From JAGPCK01 sp964535575 (GTDB lineage: Bacteria; Bacteroidota; Bacteroidia; UKL13-3), in NCBI GenBank assembly GCA_964535575.1, contig CAZHTC010000004.1, forward strand, positions 186,001-250,000: 64,000 nucleotides of DNA, in the 5' to 3' direction. This document shows positions 17,818 to 26,454 of this stretch, one piece after another. The translations under genes and the position numbers were made by a program. The notes beneath the pieces are model-generated. The model worked only from the letters and a program-made list of their open reading frames with translations. It had not been told where the DNA came from and made no database searches. Position 1 is the stretch's first letter, and the number at the start of each line of letters is the position of its first letter.

Positions 17818-18297
17818 ATGAAATCAGCTTCGTTAAGCGAACTTAAAACAGAACTGGCCACGCTGCCTCCTGCCGAGGTGATTGATTTGTGCCTGCGCCT
17901 TGGTAAATTTAAAAAAGAGAACAAGGAACTCCTCACTTACCTCCTCTTTGAATCTTCCGATTCCCACGCATTTATTGAGGGTATTAAAAAAGAAACTGAA
18001 ATTGCTTTTGAAGAAATAAACAAAACCAGCCTCTATTTCGTCAAAAAAAGTGTTCGTAAAATTCTTCGTACCATCAATAAATACAGCAGGTATTGCGGAT
18101 CCAATCAGCTCACTATTGAAATGCTGTTACATTTTTGTACAACCCTAAAAAAATCGGGCATTCCATTTGAAAACAGCCAACAACTGCTGAACCTTTATAC
18201 AGGTCAACTAACTAAAATTGAAAACCTGATTTTACTGCTTCACGAAGATTTGCAATATGATTACGGAAGGGAATTGGAAGAAATAAAAAAATCCTGA
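17818..18297 (+). CDS. Hypothetical helical protein
   Basis: A 159-residue, all-helical cytoplasmic protein without a recognised domain. It begins with a short repeat-like leucine-rich segment (LSELKTELATLPPAEVIDLC) and is rich in Lys and Glu. It is transcribed away from the OmpA pair and converges on the AHSA1-like gene with a 23 bp gap that has no clear terminator. Composition and codon use match its neighbours, so it is taken as a real gene. Confidence 0.7.
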   Translation: MKSASLSELKTELATLPPAEVIDLCLRLGKFKKENKELLTYLLFESSDSHAFIEGIKKETEIAFEEINKTSLYFVKKSVRKILRTINKYSRYCGSNQLTIEMLLHFCTTLKKSGIPFENSQQLLNLYTGQLTKIENLILLLHEDLQYDYGRELEEIKKS

Positions 18298-18320
18298 ACA
18301 ACTTTCACTTTTTCTGATTG

Positions 18321-18704
18321 TTATTTTTCGTCATAAAACTCCTGAAGTGCCCCAAAATACTCATGAATCCAGCCTTCTTTCATATCATCAAAATCTGCAT
18401 CCGGAATATTGGTATGAAGCAATTCAACCGAAGTGCCTCCTTCGGCAGCATGAAGTTTCAGAGTTACAACAGATGGCTCTTCCTGCTCTCCGAAATACCA
18501 TTGCTGCACAATTTTTTTATTTACTTCGAACTCCAGATTTTTTCCGGTAATACTCCCGTCCCATAGGGAAAACTCTGAACCGGCTTCGGTTGACATTTCG
18601 GCTTTATCCCCCGACCATAGGTGAATGGTATTGGGATTGGTGAGGGCTAAATAAACATCCTCGGGAGGGGCCGGTATAAAAAAGTACTTTTTAAAATCTT
18701 TCAT
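18321..18704 (-). CDS. SRPBCC/AHSA1-like domain protein
   Basis: A 127-residue single-domain protein of the START-like superfamily, AHSA1 branch. It opens with FFIPAPPEDVYLALTNP and carries the typical W-S-G-D-K-A, F-x-L-W-D-G and E-Y-F-G-A-L-Q-E-F-Y elements. Such proteins bind hydrophobic ligands; the ligand here is unknown. The start overlaps the stop of the GDPD gene by 4 bp, so it is probably translated with it. Confidence 0.85.
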   Translation of the reverse strand: MKDFKKYFFIPAPPEDVYLALTNPNTIHLWSGDKAEMSTEAGSEFSLWDGSITGKNLEFEVNKKIVQQWYFGEQEEPSVVTLKLHAAEGGTSVELLHTNIPDADFDDMKEGWIHEYFGALQEFYDEK

Positions 18705-19549
18705 TGGTCGAGCATTTGTTTCAGTAAAAGAATATCATCCGTTAAAATATAGTCGGGAGATTTGGCAATTGCATTTTTAGCCTCCTGTTTATCGTTTACG
18801 GCAAACAACGAAATGCGTACCCCGTGAGAGTGTGCCAGAGCAATCCCATCGGCCGAAACATCTGCATTACCCAGCATCATTCCGTAAATTCCCATGGAAT
18901 CAACAATAGGAAGGTGATCGGGAATTAATCCGTTAAGATTAAAAAGATACAGGCTACTTTTACGTTGCAAAAAGTATATAAGAGCCGAAGTACCGGCTTC
19001 CACATAGGCATAGGGGTAAATTCCATACTTATCAACCACTTTGTGCAGGTGATCGGCATACCACGACAGTGCATCTAAAGCTGCAAGTGAATTAATATGG
19101 CACATATATTCGGGCTTTGTATCCAGAAAAAGTTTGGGCATTATTCGTAGGGTTAGGCAATATTTAATGCATTCTTCCAGTGTAACCAGTTTTTGATCCG
19201 AATTGGAATAAGCGCAATTTTTTAACTCGCTGGCTGTGTAGTCAGAGATACATCCACTAAAATTAGTATGCGACTCAAGTAAAGGATCGTGGTATAAAAA
19301 AGGAACCCCGTCACTGCTCATCTGCACATCCATTTCAATGCCATCGGCACCATATAACTCGAGGGCATTTTTAAAACTTTGCAGGGAATTGTCAGGAACC
19401 GGATTGGCAGCAGTCTGAGGTCCGCTCCCTCTATGCCCTATGATATCAATTTTTCCATTGTTCAGGTTGTGAATACTCCAATGGTCATTGCGACACCCGA
19501 AAAAAAGGATACCATATAACAGAAAAGGAACAATGGATCTAAAACGCAT
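18701..19549 (-). CDS. Glycerophosphodiester phosphodiesterase-family lipoprotein
   Basis: A 282-residue GDPD-family TIM barrel. The active site is visible: H39-R40-G41, E72 and D74 in GIEMDVQMS, and H87 in YHDP. The N-terminus is a lipoprotein signal with Cys at about residue 19 (LFFGC), so the enzyme should sit in the outer or inner membrane facing the periplasm. It probably hydrolyses glycerophosphodiesters or a related phosphodiester. It overlaps the upstream gene by 11 bp and the downstream AHSA1 gene by 4 bp. Confidence 0.9.
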   Translation of the reverse strand: MRFRSIVPFLLYGILFFGCRNDHWSIHNLNNGKIDIIGHRGSGPQTAANPVPDNSLQSFKNALELYGADGIEMDVQMSSDGVPFLYHDPLLESHTNFSGCISDYTASELKNCAYSNSDQKLVTLEECIKYCLTLRIMPKLFLDTKPEYMCHINSLAALDALSWYADHLHKVVDKYGIYPYAYVEAGTSALIYFLQRKSSLYLFNLNGLIPDHLPIVDSMGIYGMMLGNADVSADGIALAHSHGVRISLFAVNDKQEAKNAIAKSPDYILTDDILLLKQMLDQ

Positions 19550-20108
19550 ACCCTACCGCCACTTTGGTGAAATACCCTACGTGTTTTTGTTCAACAGGAC
19601 TTGAACCATAAAAATTGGGATGCCGTTCCTGATACCCTCCAAAGCCAATGGAATGTGCCAAATGCAACCGTTTGGTTAAATGCCACGAAGCTCCGTAAGC
19701 CAAATAGATTTCATGGGCCTGATACAATCCCTTTGCGTTTCCTGATGGGGAGGAAATTTTAAAAAACTGATTCGTATAAAACACCTCGGCAAAAGGCACA
19801 AGCTTTTTGCGATGCGACAAGGCACACCTGTAGCCAAGGTATGCGCCATAAGGCATATCGGAGTATCGGGTAAAATAGGTGAATGAGGTACGCATACCCG
19901 CTGCAAATGTATTTACAGATTTGGTAAGGGTAATCCCGGCACAACCGGCCAAACCCAGATACGAATAGGTTACAGGCATTTCTACTCCAAAAGAAACACC
20001 GGAAGAATCGGCAGTTTTCAGGGAAATTGCTTTTAACGAGGCGTTAAATACCCCTAAAAACAAACTCATCAAAATAATTCTCTTAAAATTCACCTGCACA
20101 AGATACAT
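19539..20108 (-). CDS. Probable outer-membrane beta-barrel protein
   Basis: A 189-residue protein with a signal peptide and alternating Gly/aromatic strands (SVGF- and GYAF-like), ending in an aromatic Phe as many outer-membrane barrels do. No family name is recognised. A second Met at residue 14 is an alternative start that would still leave a signal peptide. It heads a three-gene unit with the GDPD lipoprotein and the AHSA1-like protein, overlapping the GDPD gene by 11 bp. Confidence 0.72.
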   Translation of the reverse strand: MYLVQVNFKRIILMSLFLGVFNASLKAISLKTADSSGVSFGVEMPVTYSYLGLAGCAGITLTKSVNTFAAGMRTSFTYFTRYSDMPYGAYLGYRCALSHRKKLVPFAEVFYTNQFFKISSPSGNAKGLYQAHEIYLAYGASWHLTKRLHLAHSIGFGGYQERHPNFYGSSPVEQKHVGYFTKVAVGYAF

Positions 20109-20112
20109 ATTC

Positions 20113-20130
20113 GGATTAAAGGTTTAATCC
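20113..20130. promoter_or_regulatory. Perfect palindrome upstream of 20108 gene
   Basis: GGATTAAA-GG-TTTAATCC is an exact 8-bp inverted repeat with a 2-bp spacer. It begins 5 bases upstream of the minus-strand ATG at 20108 and could be an operator or an mRNA hairpin that masks the start codon. Confidence 0.4.
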
Positions 20131-20170
20131 ACATTTTTAAAAGCAGTTCATAAAAAGCGACAATTTGCGT

Positions 20171-20188
20171 ATACCACTTTTATGGTAT
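20171..20188. promoter_or_regulatory. Second inverted repeat, divergent promoter region
   Basis: ATACCA-CTTTTA-TGGTAT is a 6-bp inverted repeat between the two divergent genes. It lies directly after TTTG (20164-20167), a possible -33 box of the plus-strand gene at 20235, so a bound protein would cover the promoter. The matching -7 box is not convincing. Confidence 0.3.
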
Positions 20189-20234
20189 GGTAAATATGGG
20201 AATAACAACCTAAGTTCGAATAAAAAAACATAAC

Positions 20235-21308
20235 ATGAAACAAGCATTACTCACCACTTTTCTATTTGCAACCGGTGCCGCGGCCTTCGGTCAGGTTACT
20301 CTTGGAGCTGGGCAGGCTCCGGTAAACAACAGTATGTTTACTTATTATGATGCCAATGAACCTAACCCACCTTTTGTATTTAATATAACCGGAACTACCA
20401 ATATATGGGATTTTACTGCCCTCACTCCTGTACCCGGTGCCGATGACACCTCTTATTCACGACTTCCATCGCAGGTAACCGGCAGCAGCAATTTTCCGTT
20501 GGCTACACATGCCCTTTGGGAAGTGGGAGACAATACCACCACTTTTGCACGGATAGATGCAACAGGAGGATATATTCTTGGAATTTACGGAGACGTGTTT
20601 GGTACAGGAAATAATGTAGCCTTGCATTACCCCGGAACCCCTAAGGTTTGGTCCTTCCCCCTGCAATACGGAAGCAGCAAAAGCATTAATGCAACTATCG
20701 AGTACAAAGTTTCGGGGGCCGAAGTGGGGCAGCCATCCATTGACTCGGCATGGTACAAAAGCCTTCAGATGAATGACCGCGCTATTATTGCCGAAGGAAA
20801 CATGATTTTACCTGCAGGAACCAAACCGGCCTTACTTGAAATAAACCGCGAACATTCCATTGATAGTTTATTCATTAAAGGAACCGCCACAGGAGGCCAG
20901 TGGATACTTGCCCCAAATTTTCCAAAGGAAAAATTCGATTCAACTTATTACTGGTACAGCAGCGAATCACTACAGCAATATGCGCACGTTATTTATAAAA
21001 GCGGATTGGTAACCGATGTAAATTATTTTAAGTCGGTAACTGTTTCTCCGGTATCAACAGGTATTGACCGGGCAAAAAATAAAGCATTTTCAATTTATCC
21101 TAACCCATGCAAAAATGAGTTACTGATTCAGAACTATAACCCGGCCGGACACTATGCAGCCATTACTGATTTGGCAGGTGCAGTTATACTTCATTTTTCA
21201 CTCGCTAAATCAACCATTGATATCAGCTCACTGCAACCCGGAATATATTTTCTTACATTAACGGATGAAAGCGGAAACAATAGTGTCGCAAAATTTATCA
21301 AACAGTAA
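20235..21308 (+). CDS. T9SS cargo protein with C-terminal sorting domain
   Basis: A 357-residue secreted protein with a signal peptide ending near residue 20 (FGQ) and a body of unknown, beta-rich fold. It ends in a type A T9SS sorting domain (about 285-357) that starts AFSIYPNPCKNELLI and finishes with LQPGIYFLTL and VAKFIKQ. Such proteins cross the outer membrane by the type IX system and are usually anchored to the surface after the domain is removed. The body has no recognised enzymatic motif. It ends at a strong hairpin terminator. Confidence 0.9.
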   Translation: MKQALLTTFLFATGAAAFGQVTLGAGQAPVNNSMFTYYDANEPNPPFVFNITGTTNIWDFTALTPVPGADDTSYSRLPSQVTGSSNFPLATHALWEVGDNTTTFARIDATGGYILGIYGDVFGTGNNVALHYPGTPKVWSFPLQYGSSKSINATIEYKVSGAEVGQPSIDSAWYKSLQMNDRAIIAEGNMILPAGTKPALLEINREHSIDSLFIKGTATGGQWILAPNFPKEKFDSTYYWYSSESLQQYAHVIYKSGLVTDVNYFKSVTVSPVSTGIDRAKNKAFSIYPNPCKNELLIQNYNPAGHYAAITDLAGAVILHFSLAKSTIDISSLQPGIYFLTLTDESGNNSVAKFIKQ

Positions 21309-21322
21309 TTATACCCGTAACA

Positions 21323-21360
21323 AATAAAAAATGCCCTGCAAATACAGGGCATTTTTTATT
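21323..21360. terminator. Bidirectional intrinsic terminator
   Basis: A 16-bp uninterrupted stem (21323-21338 pairing with 21345-21360) with loop CAAATA. The core is TGCCCTG/CAGGGCA, extended by A6/T6. It serves both the T9SS cargo gene and the convergent membrane glycosyltransferase gene, whose stop codon lies inside the right arm. Confidence 0.93.
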
Positions 21361-22720
21361 TAACCTTCTTCTTTTTTATTATTTGAGCAAAACAGGTACC
21401 CACCCAAGCAAACAGCATTAAGGCAAGAGTGGTAGAAGAAAATCTGAAACGATGATTTTCTCCGCGTTCCAGAAAATTTCCGATGCACATAATATAGGCT
21501 ATCACAAATACAAACATCCAGATAACGATCAAGCTTCTTTTATCAACCTGTACCACCCCGCTTCCCGAATTAATTTTTACGGTTAGATAACATATGACTG
21601 AAAATACCATGATGTAAACTATAAGTAACAGCAGTGCATGTTTTCGGTCTTTAACCAGGCTACAGGCATAAATAAAATCGGGCATTTTTACAAAATTAGG
21701 TCCAAGGAATTCATACACCGAAGAAGGGTAAAAATAAATTTCAAAAGCATTCCTTACCTCATGAATATAACGGGAGGGCTCGTGCGTCATTACATAAATA
21801 GATTCTTTTTTAAACTTTTTGGATACCTGTAAGTAGCCAAGATGATTGAAACTGACATATCCGTTTTTCTTATAATTTTCATGCAAAACCGGTATATCCG
21901 GATACCGACTATCAGGCGTTACCTGATCACCGTAATTTTTAACCGGTTGAAAAATGCCTGTATTACCCATGGCAGTTCCATACGGATAAGCTACCCGTGC
22001 CATATTCATCCCTAAAAATGAGGAGGAGGAAAAACTACCAAAGAGCAGGAAGTTTTTAAAATACCATAAAAAACAAAAAAACAGAGGGAAAACAGCAGCC
22101 CTCAATATAGCTTTACGATTGGTTTTAAAAACAACTAACGGAATAATTACCAATACCAGCAAAAATACCAGATGAAACATACTCATGGTTAACACCAGTG
22201 CCGCCAGCATGCTGTAAAAAATCGCCAATCCGGCTGTTTTATGTTGATGGGTGAATTGAACAAGTCCCCAAAATGCAGCAGTAAGAAAAAATACGGTCAG
22301 GTAAGAGTAGAATAACATATGCTCATACAGCACTGCAGTTGGGGCAAAAATAAAATACACTAAAACTCCCCATCTCCACTTTGGCGATACCCTAAGCATT
22401 TTCATACTATCATTCATAAGCCATACAATGAGAAATCCGCAGCTGGTAAAAATGAGATGAAGTACGAAGGATACGTGGCCAGGAAAAAATTTAAGTACTA
22501 ACCCTAAAAGCAAATTGTACAGCGGAGGTTGCATGTGCAAATACCAAATACTCCGAAGCAAATCTGTTTTTAGATAATACGGGTCGAGCAGTTGGTACCC
22601 CCACTCGATACTAGCCGCATCAAACCGAATCCCCAACAGGTAATATATAACACGGGAAAGAATAAACAGTGCAGGTAACAGCAGTACGTTTACCCTATTT
22701 CCATCATGCTTTGATAACAT
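21356..22720 (-). CDS. GT39-like membrane glycosyltransferase
   Basis: A 454-residue protein with about ten hydrophobic helices and the GT-C pattern: a first loop after helix 1 with YLHMQPPLYNLLLGL, the H-x-P-P-L-Y hallmark of the PMT/ArnT clan. Such enzymes use lipid-linked sugars to modify proteins or lipid A in the periplasm. An acidic catalytic residue before the first helix pair (ASIEWGYQLLDPYY) is consistent. Substrate is unknown. The 3' end of the gene forms part of the shared terminator. Confidence 0.82.
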   Translation of the reverse strand: MLSKHDGNRVNVLLLPALFILSRVIYYLLGIRFDAASIEWGYQLLDPYYLKTDLLRSIWYLHMQPPLYNLLLGLVLKFFPGHVSFVLHLIFTSCGFLIVWLMNDSMKMLRVSPKWRWGVLVYFIFAPTAVLYEHMLFYSYLTVFFLTAAFWGLVQFTHQHKTAGLAIFYSMLAALVLTMSMFHLVFLLVLVIIPLVVFKTNRKAILRAAVFPLFFCFLWYFKNFLLFGSFSSSSFLGMNMARVAYPYGTAMGNTGIFQPVKNYGDQVTPDSRYPDIPVLHENYKKNGYVSFNHLGYLQVSKKFKKESIYVMTHEPSRYIHEVRNAFEIYFYPSSVYEFLGPNFVKMPDFIYACSLVKDRKHALLLLIVYIMVFSVICYLTVKINSGSGVVQVDKRSLIVIWMFVFVIAYIMCIGNFLERGENHRFRFSSTTLALMLFAWVGTCFAQIIKKKKVK

Positions 22721-22902
22721 ACGTCAATCATCCGTTTAAATTGTCATTTCAAATATAACCCATTGCACCTAAGGTTTTCAACTATTAACCCGGCAACTGT
22801 ATGCCCAAGATAGTAACGAAACAAAAACGCAATACCCTTAAAAATAGAACCTTAATAGTTTTACTCATATGTTGAAAACGCATTAAAGGTTTTATGAGGC
22901 TA

Positions 22903-22933
22903 TTTGAGCAATTTCGATTGGCGGATAATTGTA
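22903..22933 (+). promoter_or_regulatory. Candidate phoH promoter
   Basis: TTTG (about 22903) followed by 19 bases and TAATTGTA. The -33 box and spacing fit the Bacteroidota consensus, while the -7 box keeps TA but differs at two of the last four bases. The start codon is about 23 bases downstream. Confidence 0.4.
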
Positions 22934-22956
22934 TCCTCAACCTATAAAACGAAAAA

Positions 22957-24291
22957 ATGGCTTTAAAGAAAAAAGAGAAAAAGATTTTTGTTCTCGACAC
23001 CTCTGTTATCCTTTATGATCACAATGCAGTTCAAAATTTTATGGAGCATGATGTGGCCATACCTATCACGGTTTTGGAAGAATTGGATAATTTTAAGAAG
23101 GGAAACGACATTATCAATTTTGAGGCACGCGAGTTTATACGCTTTCTCGACAAACTTTCGGGAGAATATACCCTTGACCATTGGATACCGCTGAATGGCC
23201 CGACCAAAGGGAAATTCAGGGTGTTGATGAATGAAAAAAGTGATCAGGATGCCGAGCGTATTTTTGGTGAACGCAAAGCCGACCACAGGATTTTAAATGC
23301 GGCACTTGCCCTTCGCAAAGAGATGAAAGACCGCAAGGTGATCATGGTTACCAAAGACGTAAACCTTCGGTTAAAAGCCAAATCACTTAGCCTTACTTCT
23401 GAAGATTATGAAACGGGCAAAATAAAAGATCTGGAGGGATTGTATACCGGCCGCACCATTGTAGAGTCGGTGAAACCCGATGTAATTGAATCGCTATATC
23501 AGGATGGATTTGTAGAATGGAAGCGGGTATTTAAACATGTTCCGTATGCCAATCATTATTATATCCTCAAAAACAGCAAAACATCCGTGCTTTCTTACTA
23601 CAATCCCATTGAGGAACGGATTGAAAAGGTGGATAAAAGAAGTTGCTATGGCATTAAACCGCGCAATGCCGAACAGGCTTTTGCCTTGCATGCTATCCTT
23701 AACCCCAATATCCCGTTGGTTACCATACAGGGAGTAGCCGGAACCGGCAAAACCCTTTTGGCTCTTGCCGCAGCTATGGAACAGCGTTCAAACTTCAGAC
23801 AGATTTATTTAGCGCGACCAATAGTTCCATTGAGTAATAAAGACATCGGATATTTGCCGGGCGATGTAAAGTCGAAGATTAATCCCTATATGGAACCCTT
23901 ATGGGATAACCTGAAACTGATTCAAAATCAGTTTGACGAAAAAGACAAGGAGCACCACAAAATTACCGAGATGGTTAACACGGAAAAAATTGTTGTTACT
24001 CCTTTGGCTTATATAAGAGGCCGAAGTTTATCCAATATTATTTTCATTATTGACGAAGCACAAAACCTTACTCCTCACGAAATAAAAACGATTATTACAC
24101 GAGCAGGAGAAAAAACGAAAATCATTTTTACGGGAGATATTTACCAGATTGATACTCCTTACCTCGATTCCCAATCAAATGGATTATCGTATATGATTGA
24201 TAAGGTAAAAAACAATCCGCTGTATGCCCATATCACGCTTGAAAAGGGAGAACGCTCAGAGCTTGCAAATCTGGCAAATGAACTTTTATAA
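22957..24291 (+). CDS. PhoH-family protein with PIN ribonuclease domain
   Basis: A 444-residue PIN-PhoH fusion. The PIN domain (about 8-145) carries acidic residues D14, E42, D109 and D134 (VLDTSVILY, ADHRILNAAL, TKDVNLRLK). The C-terminal PhoH domain is an ATPase with Walker A GVAGTGKT at 259-266 and Walker B IIFIIDEAQN. In mycobacteria the same architecture (PhoH2) acts as an RNA helicase/RNase. A role in RNA turnover here is inferred. It stands alone, 66 bp before the metal transporter, which has its own promoter. Confidence 0.94.
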   Translation: MALKKKEKKIFVLDTSVILYDHNAVQNFMEHDVAIPITVLEELDNFKKGNDIINFEAREFIRFLDKLSGEYTLDHWIPLNGPTKGKFRVLMNEKSDQDAERIFGERKADHRILNAALALRKEMKDRKVIMVTKDVNLRLKAKSLSLTSEDYETGKIKDLEGLYTGRTIVESVKPDVIESLYQDGFVEWKRVFKHVPYANHYYILKNSKTSVLSYYNPIEERIEKVDKRSCYGIKPRNAEQAFALHAILNPNIPLVTIQGVAGTGKTLLALAAAMEQRSNFRQIYLARPIVPLSNKDIGYLPGDVKSKINPYMEPLWDNLKLIQNQFDEKDKEHHKITEMVNTEKIVVTPLAYIRGRSLSNIIFIIDEAQNLTPHEIKTIITRAGEKTKIIFTGDIYQIDTPYLDSQSNGLSYMIDKVKNNPLYAHITLEKGERSELANLANELL

Positions 24292-24313
24292 CGGATTTAG
24301 ACACGAAAGTACA

Positions 24314-24344
24314 TTTGTTAAACTTCTGCTTCGGTTTACCTTTG
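24314..24344 (+). promoter_or_regulatory. Sigma-A-type promoter of the CDF transporter
   Basis: TTTG (24314-24317), exactly 19 bases, then TACCTTTG (24337-24344). This matches the Bacteroidota consensus TTTG-N19-TAnnTTTG at every position. The ATG at 24358 is 13 bases after the box, so the leader should be under ten bases. Confidence 0.75.
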
Positions 24345-24357
24345 CGAAGGTTTAATC

Positions 24358-25368
24358 ATGGAGCAAATTCAATCCCAAACGGCTACTCATTCAACCAAGC
24401 ATATCACGTTGCTGAAACGGGTGGTGCTGGTTGGTGTGCTGGTAATGGGGGCCAAATTTATGGCGTATTACCTCACCCATTCCAATGCTATTTTCAGCGA
24501 TGCCCTTGAATCCATCATTAATGTAATTGCCGGGGCATTTGCCATTTTCAGTTTATACTATGCCAATCAGCCCAAAGACGAAAATCACCCCTATGGTCAT
24601 GGGAAAATTGAGTTTTTCTCAGCCGGTTTTGAAGGCGCAATGATTTTTGTTGCAGGTATTTCCATCTTAATAAAAGCATTTGTATCTCTGGTACAACACA
24701 CTCAGGTACATCATATGGATTATGGAATTATTCTGACAGCTGCATCAGGATTAATCAATTTTGTGATGGGTAAAATGCTTATAAATTCCGGTGAAAGAAT
24801 ACGGAGTATGACTCTGGTAGCTGATGGAAAACATTTGCTGAGTGATACCTATTCAAGTATCGGGCTTCTTGGAGGACTTGTTTTAATTTACCTTACCGGA
24901 ATAATCTGGCTTGATAGTGTACTGGCCATTGCATTTGCGTTTGTTATCATGTTTACCGGATACAAATTATTAAGAAAAAGTATGGCCGGACTGATGGATG
25001 AAACCGACACCGAAACATTGAAAGAAATTGAAGGCATTATCAATCAAAAAAGACAGAATGAATGGATTGATATTCATAATTTGAGAATTCTGAAATACGG
25101 TAGCGCTTACCATATTGACTGCCATATGACCCTGCCCTGGTTTTGGGACCTTGACCGCGCTCATCAGGAAGTGAGGCATTTTGAAGATATTTTCAGAGAT
25201 GAATTTCCGAATAAAGTAGAATTATTTGTTCATGCCGACCCATGCCTTCCCCATTCATGTAAAATTTGTTTATTGAGCAATTGTGATAAAAGAAAACATG
25301 CTTTTGCGGGCCGTGTTGACTGGACATTAGCTCGTATTCTGAAAAATGAAAAACATATGGCCGACTGA
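24358..25368 (+). CDS. Cation diffusion facilitator transporter
   Basis: A 336-residue CDF-family proton/metal antiporter with six helices. Metal-site regions are FSDALESIINV in helix 2 and HLLSDTYSSIG in helix 5; the helix 2 site has Glu and Asn where zinc exporters have Asp/His, so the metal may not be zinc. The cytoplasmic domain ends in a cysteine cluster (CLPHSCKICLLSNC, about residues 296-309) that could bind or sense a metal. It probably exports Zn, Fe, Mn or similar. It has its own strong promoter. Confidence 0.93.
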   Translation: MEQIQSQTATHSTKHITLLKRVVLVGVLVMGAKFMAYYLTHSNAIFSDALESIINVIAGAFAIFSLYYANQPKDENHPYGHGKIEFFSAGFEGAMIFVAGISILIKAFVSLVQHTQVHHMDYGIILTAASGLINFVMGKMLINSGERIRSMTLVADGKHLLSDTYSSIGLLGGLVLIYLTGIIWLDSVLAIAFAFVIMFTGYKLLRKSMAGLMDETDTETLKEIEGIINQKRQNEWIDIHNLRILKYGSAYHIDCHMTLPWFWDLDRAHQEVRHFEDIFRDEFPNKVELFVHADPCLPHSCKICLLSNCDKRKHAFAGRVDWTLARILKNEKHMAD

Positions 25369-25441
25369 CAACCGTATTTCTGAACAAACCCGTTAATTTG
25401 CATCTGTAATAAAGTGTTAACATAACTATATCTATACTGCC

Positions 25442-25792
25442 ATGTCAAAACAACTTTACTCCATCCGGTCGTTAAAAGAACTCTCTGGCAACAATGAAGC
25501 TTTTATGAGAGAAATGATTGAACTATTTGTAAAGGAAACCCGCCCATTGCTCATCGAAATTGAAACAGGCATTGCCGCAAAGGAGGCTGCATCGGTGAAC
25601 AAACTGGTACACTCCATTAAGTCAAATATGAACCCTTACGGCATTACCGGAGCAGCCGAAAAACTTCTTTTTTTAGAGAAAGAAACTCTAGCGCAGGCAC
25701 GCTGGGAACTTGTTCAGCAAACCTTTGAAGAGGTGAAGACCCAAATTCTGGCGGCAATCCTTCAAATGGAAAAAGATTATAATATTTCCTAA
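25442..25792 (+). CDS. Hpt domain protein
   Basis: A 116-residue histidine phosphotransfer protein, essentially one four-helix bundle. The phospho-accepting histidine is H57 in VHSIKSNMNPYG; this has Ser-Asn where most have Lys-Gly after the HxxK. It would pass phosphate between a hybrid kinase and a response regulator. No kinase is encoded in the window, but an NtrC-type regulator lies 662 bp downstream, separated by one lipoprotein gene on the same strand. Confidence 0.85.
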   Translation: MSKQLYSIRSLKELSGNNEAFMREMIELFVKETRPLLIEIETGIAAKEAASVNKLVHSIKSNMNPYGITGAAEKLLFLEKETLAQARWELVQQTFEEVKTQILAAILQMEKDYNIS

Positions 25793-25815
25793 AATCGTAC
25801 TTTTTCCTAAATTTG
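25785..25815 (+). promoter_or_regulatory. Candidate promoter of the lipoprotein gene
   Basis: TTTC (25785-25788), 19 bases, then TAAATTTG (25808-25815), one mismatch from the full consensus. The box ends 4 bases before the ATG at 25820, so transcription would begin about at the start codon and give a leaderless mRNA. The -33 box lies in the last codons of the Hpt gene. Confidence 0.6.
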
Positions 25816-25819
25816 AACC

Positions 25820-26446
25820 ATGCGAAAGAGGTTTATTTTGTTTGCGGCCCTTATCGGACTTTTTGCGACCTCGTGCAAAAAATATCCTACTGACGAGCCA
25901 ATAATCCCCAAGAAACCGGACCCTGTTGATTCTACCTACCTGAACCATTTTATAGGTACAGTTGGGACTGTTAACTTTACCCTATATGAAGGATTGAACA
26001 GTTATATTAATTCAACTTCTAATGTAAAAACACCCGCTACTCCACCCGATTCACCAACCGTTATCTTTAGCAGCACGCTTGGCAGACCGGGAAATAATCC
26101 AAACTCCATTGCGATTACGAAGGGAATTCTGAAACATGGTCCTCCATCGCCCACGGATAATGAATTTGAAAACTTTTTTAAAACCGGAGATTACTTTTAT
26201 ACCAGTGCCTTCAACCCCGAGGGTATTACCATAGAATGGACCGATGAAAACGGAAAGAAATGGAGCACATTTAACGGAGATCAGTCGGGCAGTGTTTTCA
26301 CCATTACCGAAGTCAAAAAAAAGTATGTGTCGGGGGTAACGGTGCTTGAGGTACGCCTTGGGTTTTCCTGTGCCGTATATGACGTAAACGGGACTTCCAT
26401 CTCCATCACCTCGGCTGAATATTACGGTGTTTTTAAAAACAACTAA
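25820..26446 (+). CDS. Hypothetical lipoprotein
   Basis: A 208-residue protein with a lipoprotein signal (FATSCKK, Cys at about 19) and a proline-rich linker before a beta-rich domain. No family is recognised. It ends 8 bp before the NtrC-type regulator gene, which suggests co-transcription, perhaps as the envelope component of a signalling unit. That link is only positional. Confidence 0.72.
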   Translation: MRKRFILFAALIGLFATSCKKYPTDEPIIPKKPDPVDSTYLNHFIGTVGTVNFTLYEGLNSYINSTSNVKTPATPPDSPTVIFSSTLGRPGNNPNSIAITKGILKHGPPSPTDNEFENFFKTGDYFYTSAFNPEGITIEWTDENGKKWSTFNGDQSGSVFTITEVKKKYVSGVTVLEVRLGFSCAVYDVNGTSISITSAEYYGVFKNN

Positions 26447-26454
26447 CCTAACGA

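Noticed and set aside
22785..23000. Minus-strand frame of 71 codons upstream of phoH
   Set aside because: Considered as a possible antitoxin for the PIN domain, but it is antisense, overlaps the phoH start and promoter, and is Phe/Arg-rich without protein-like composition.
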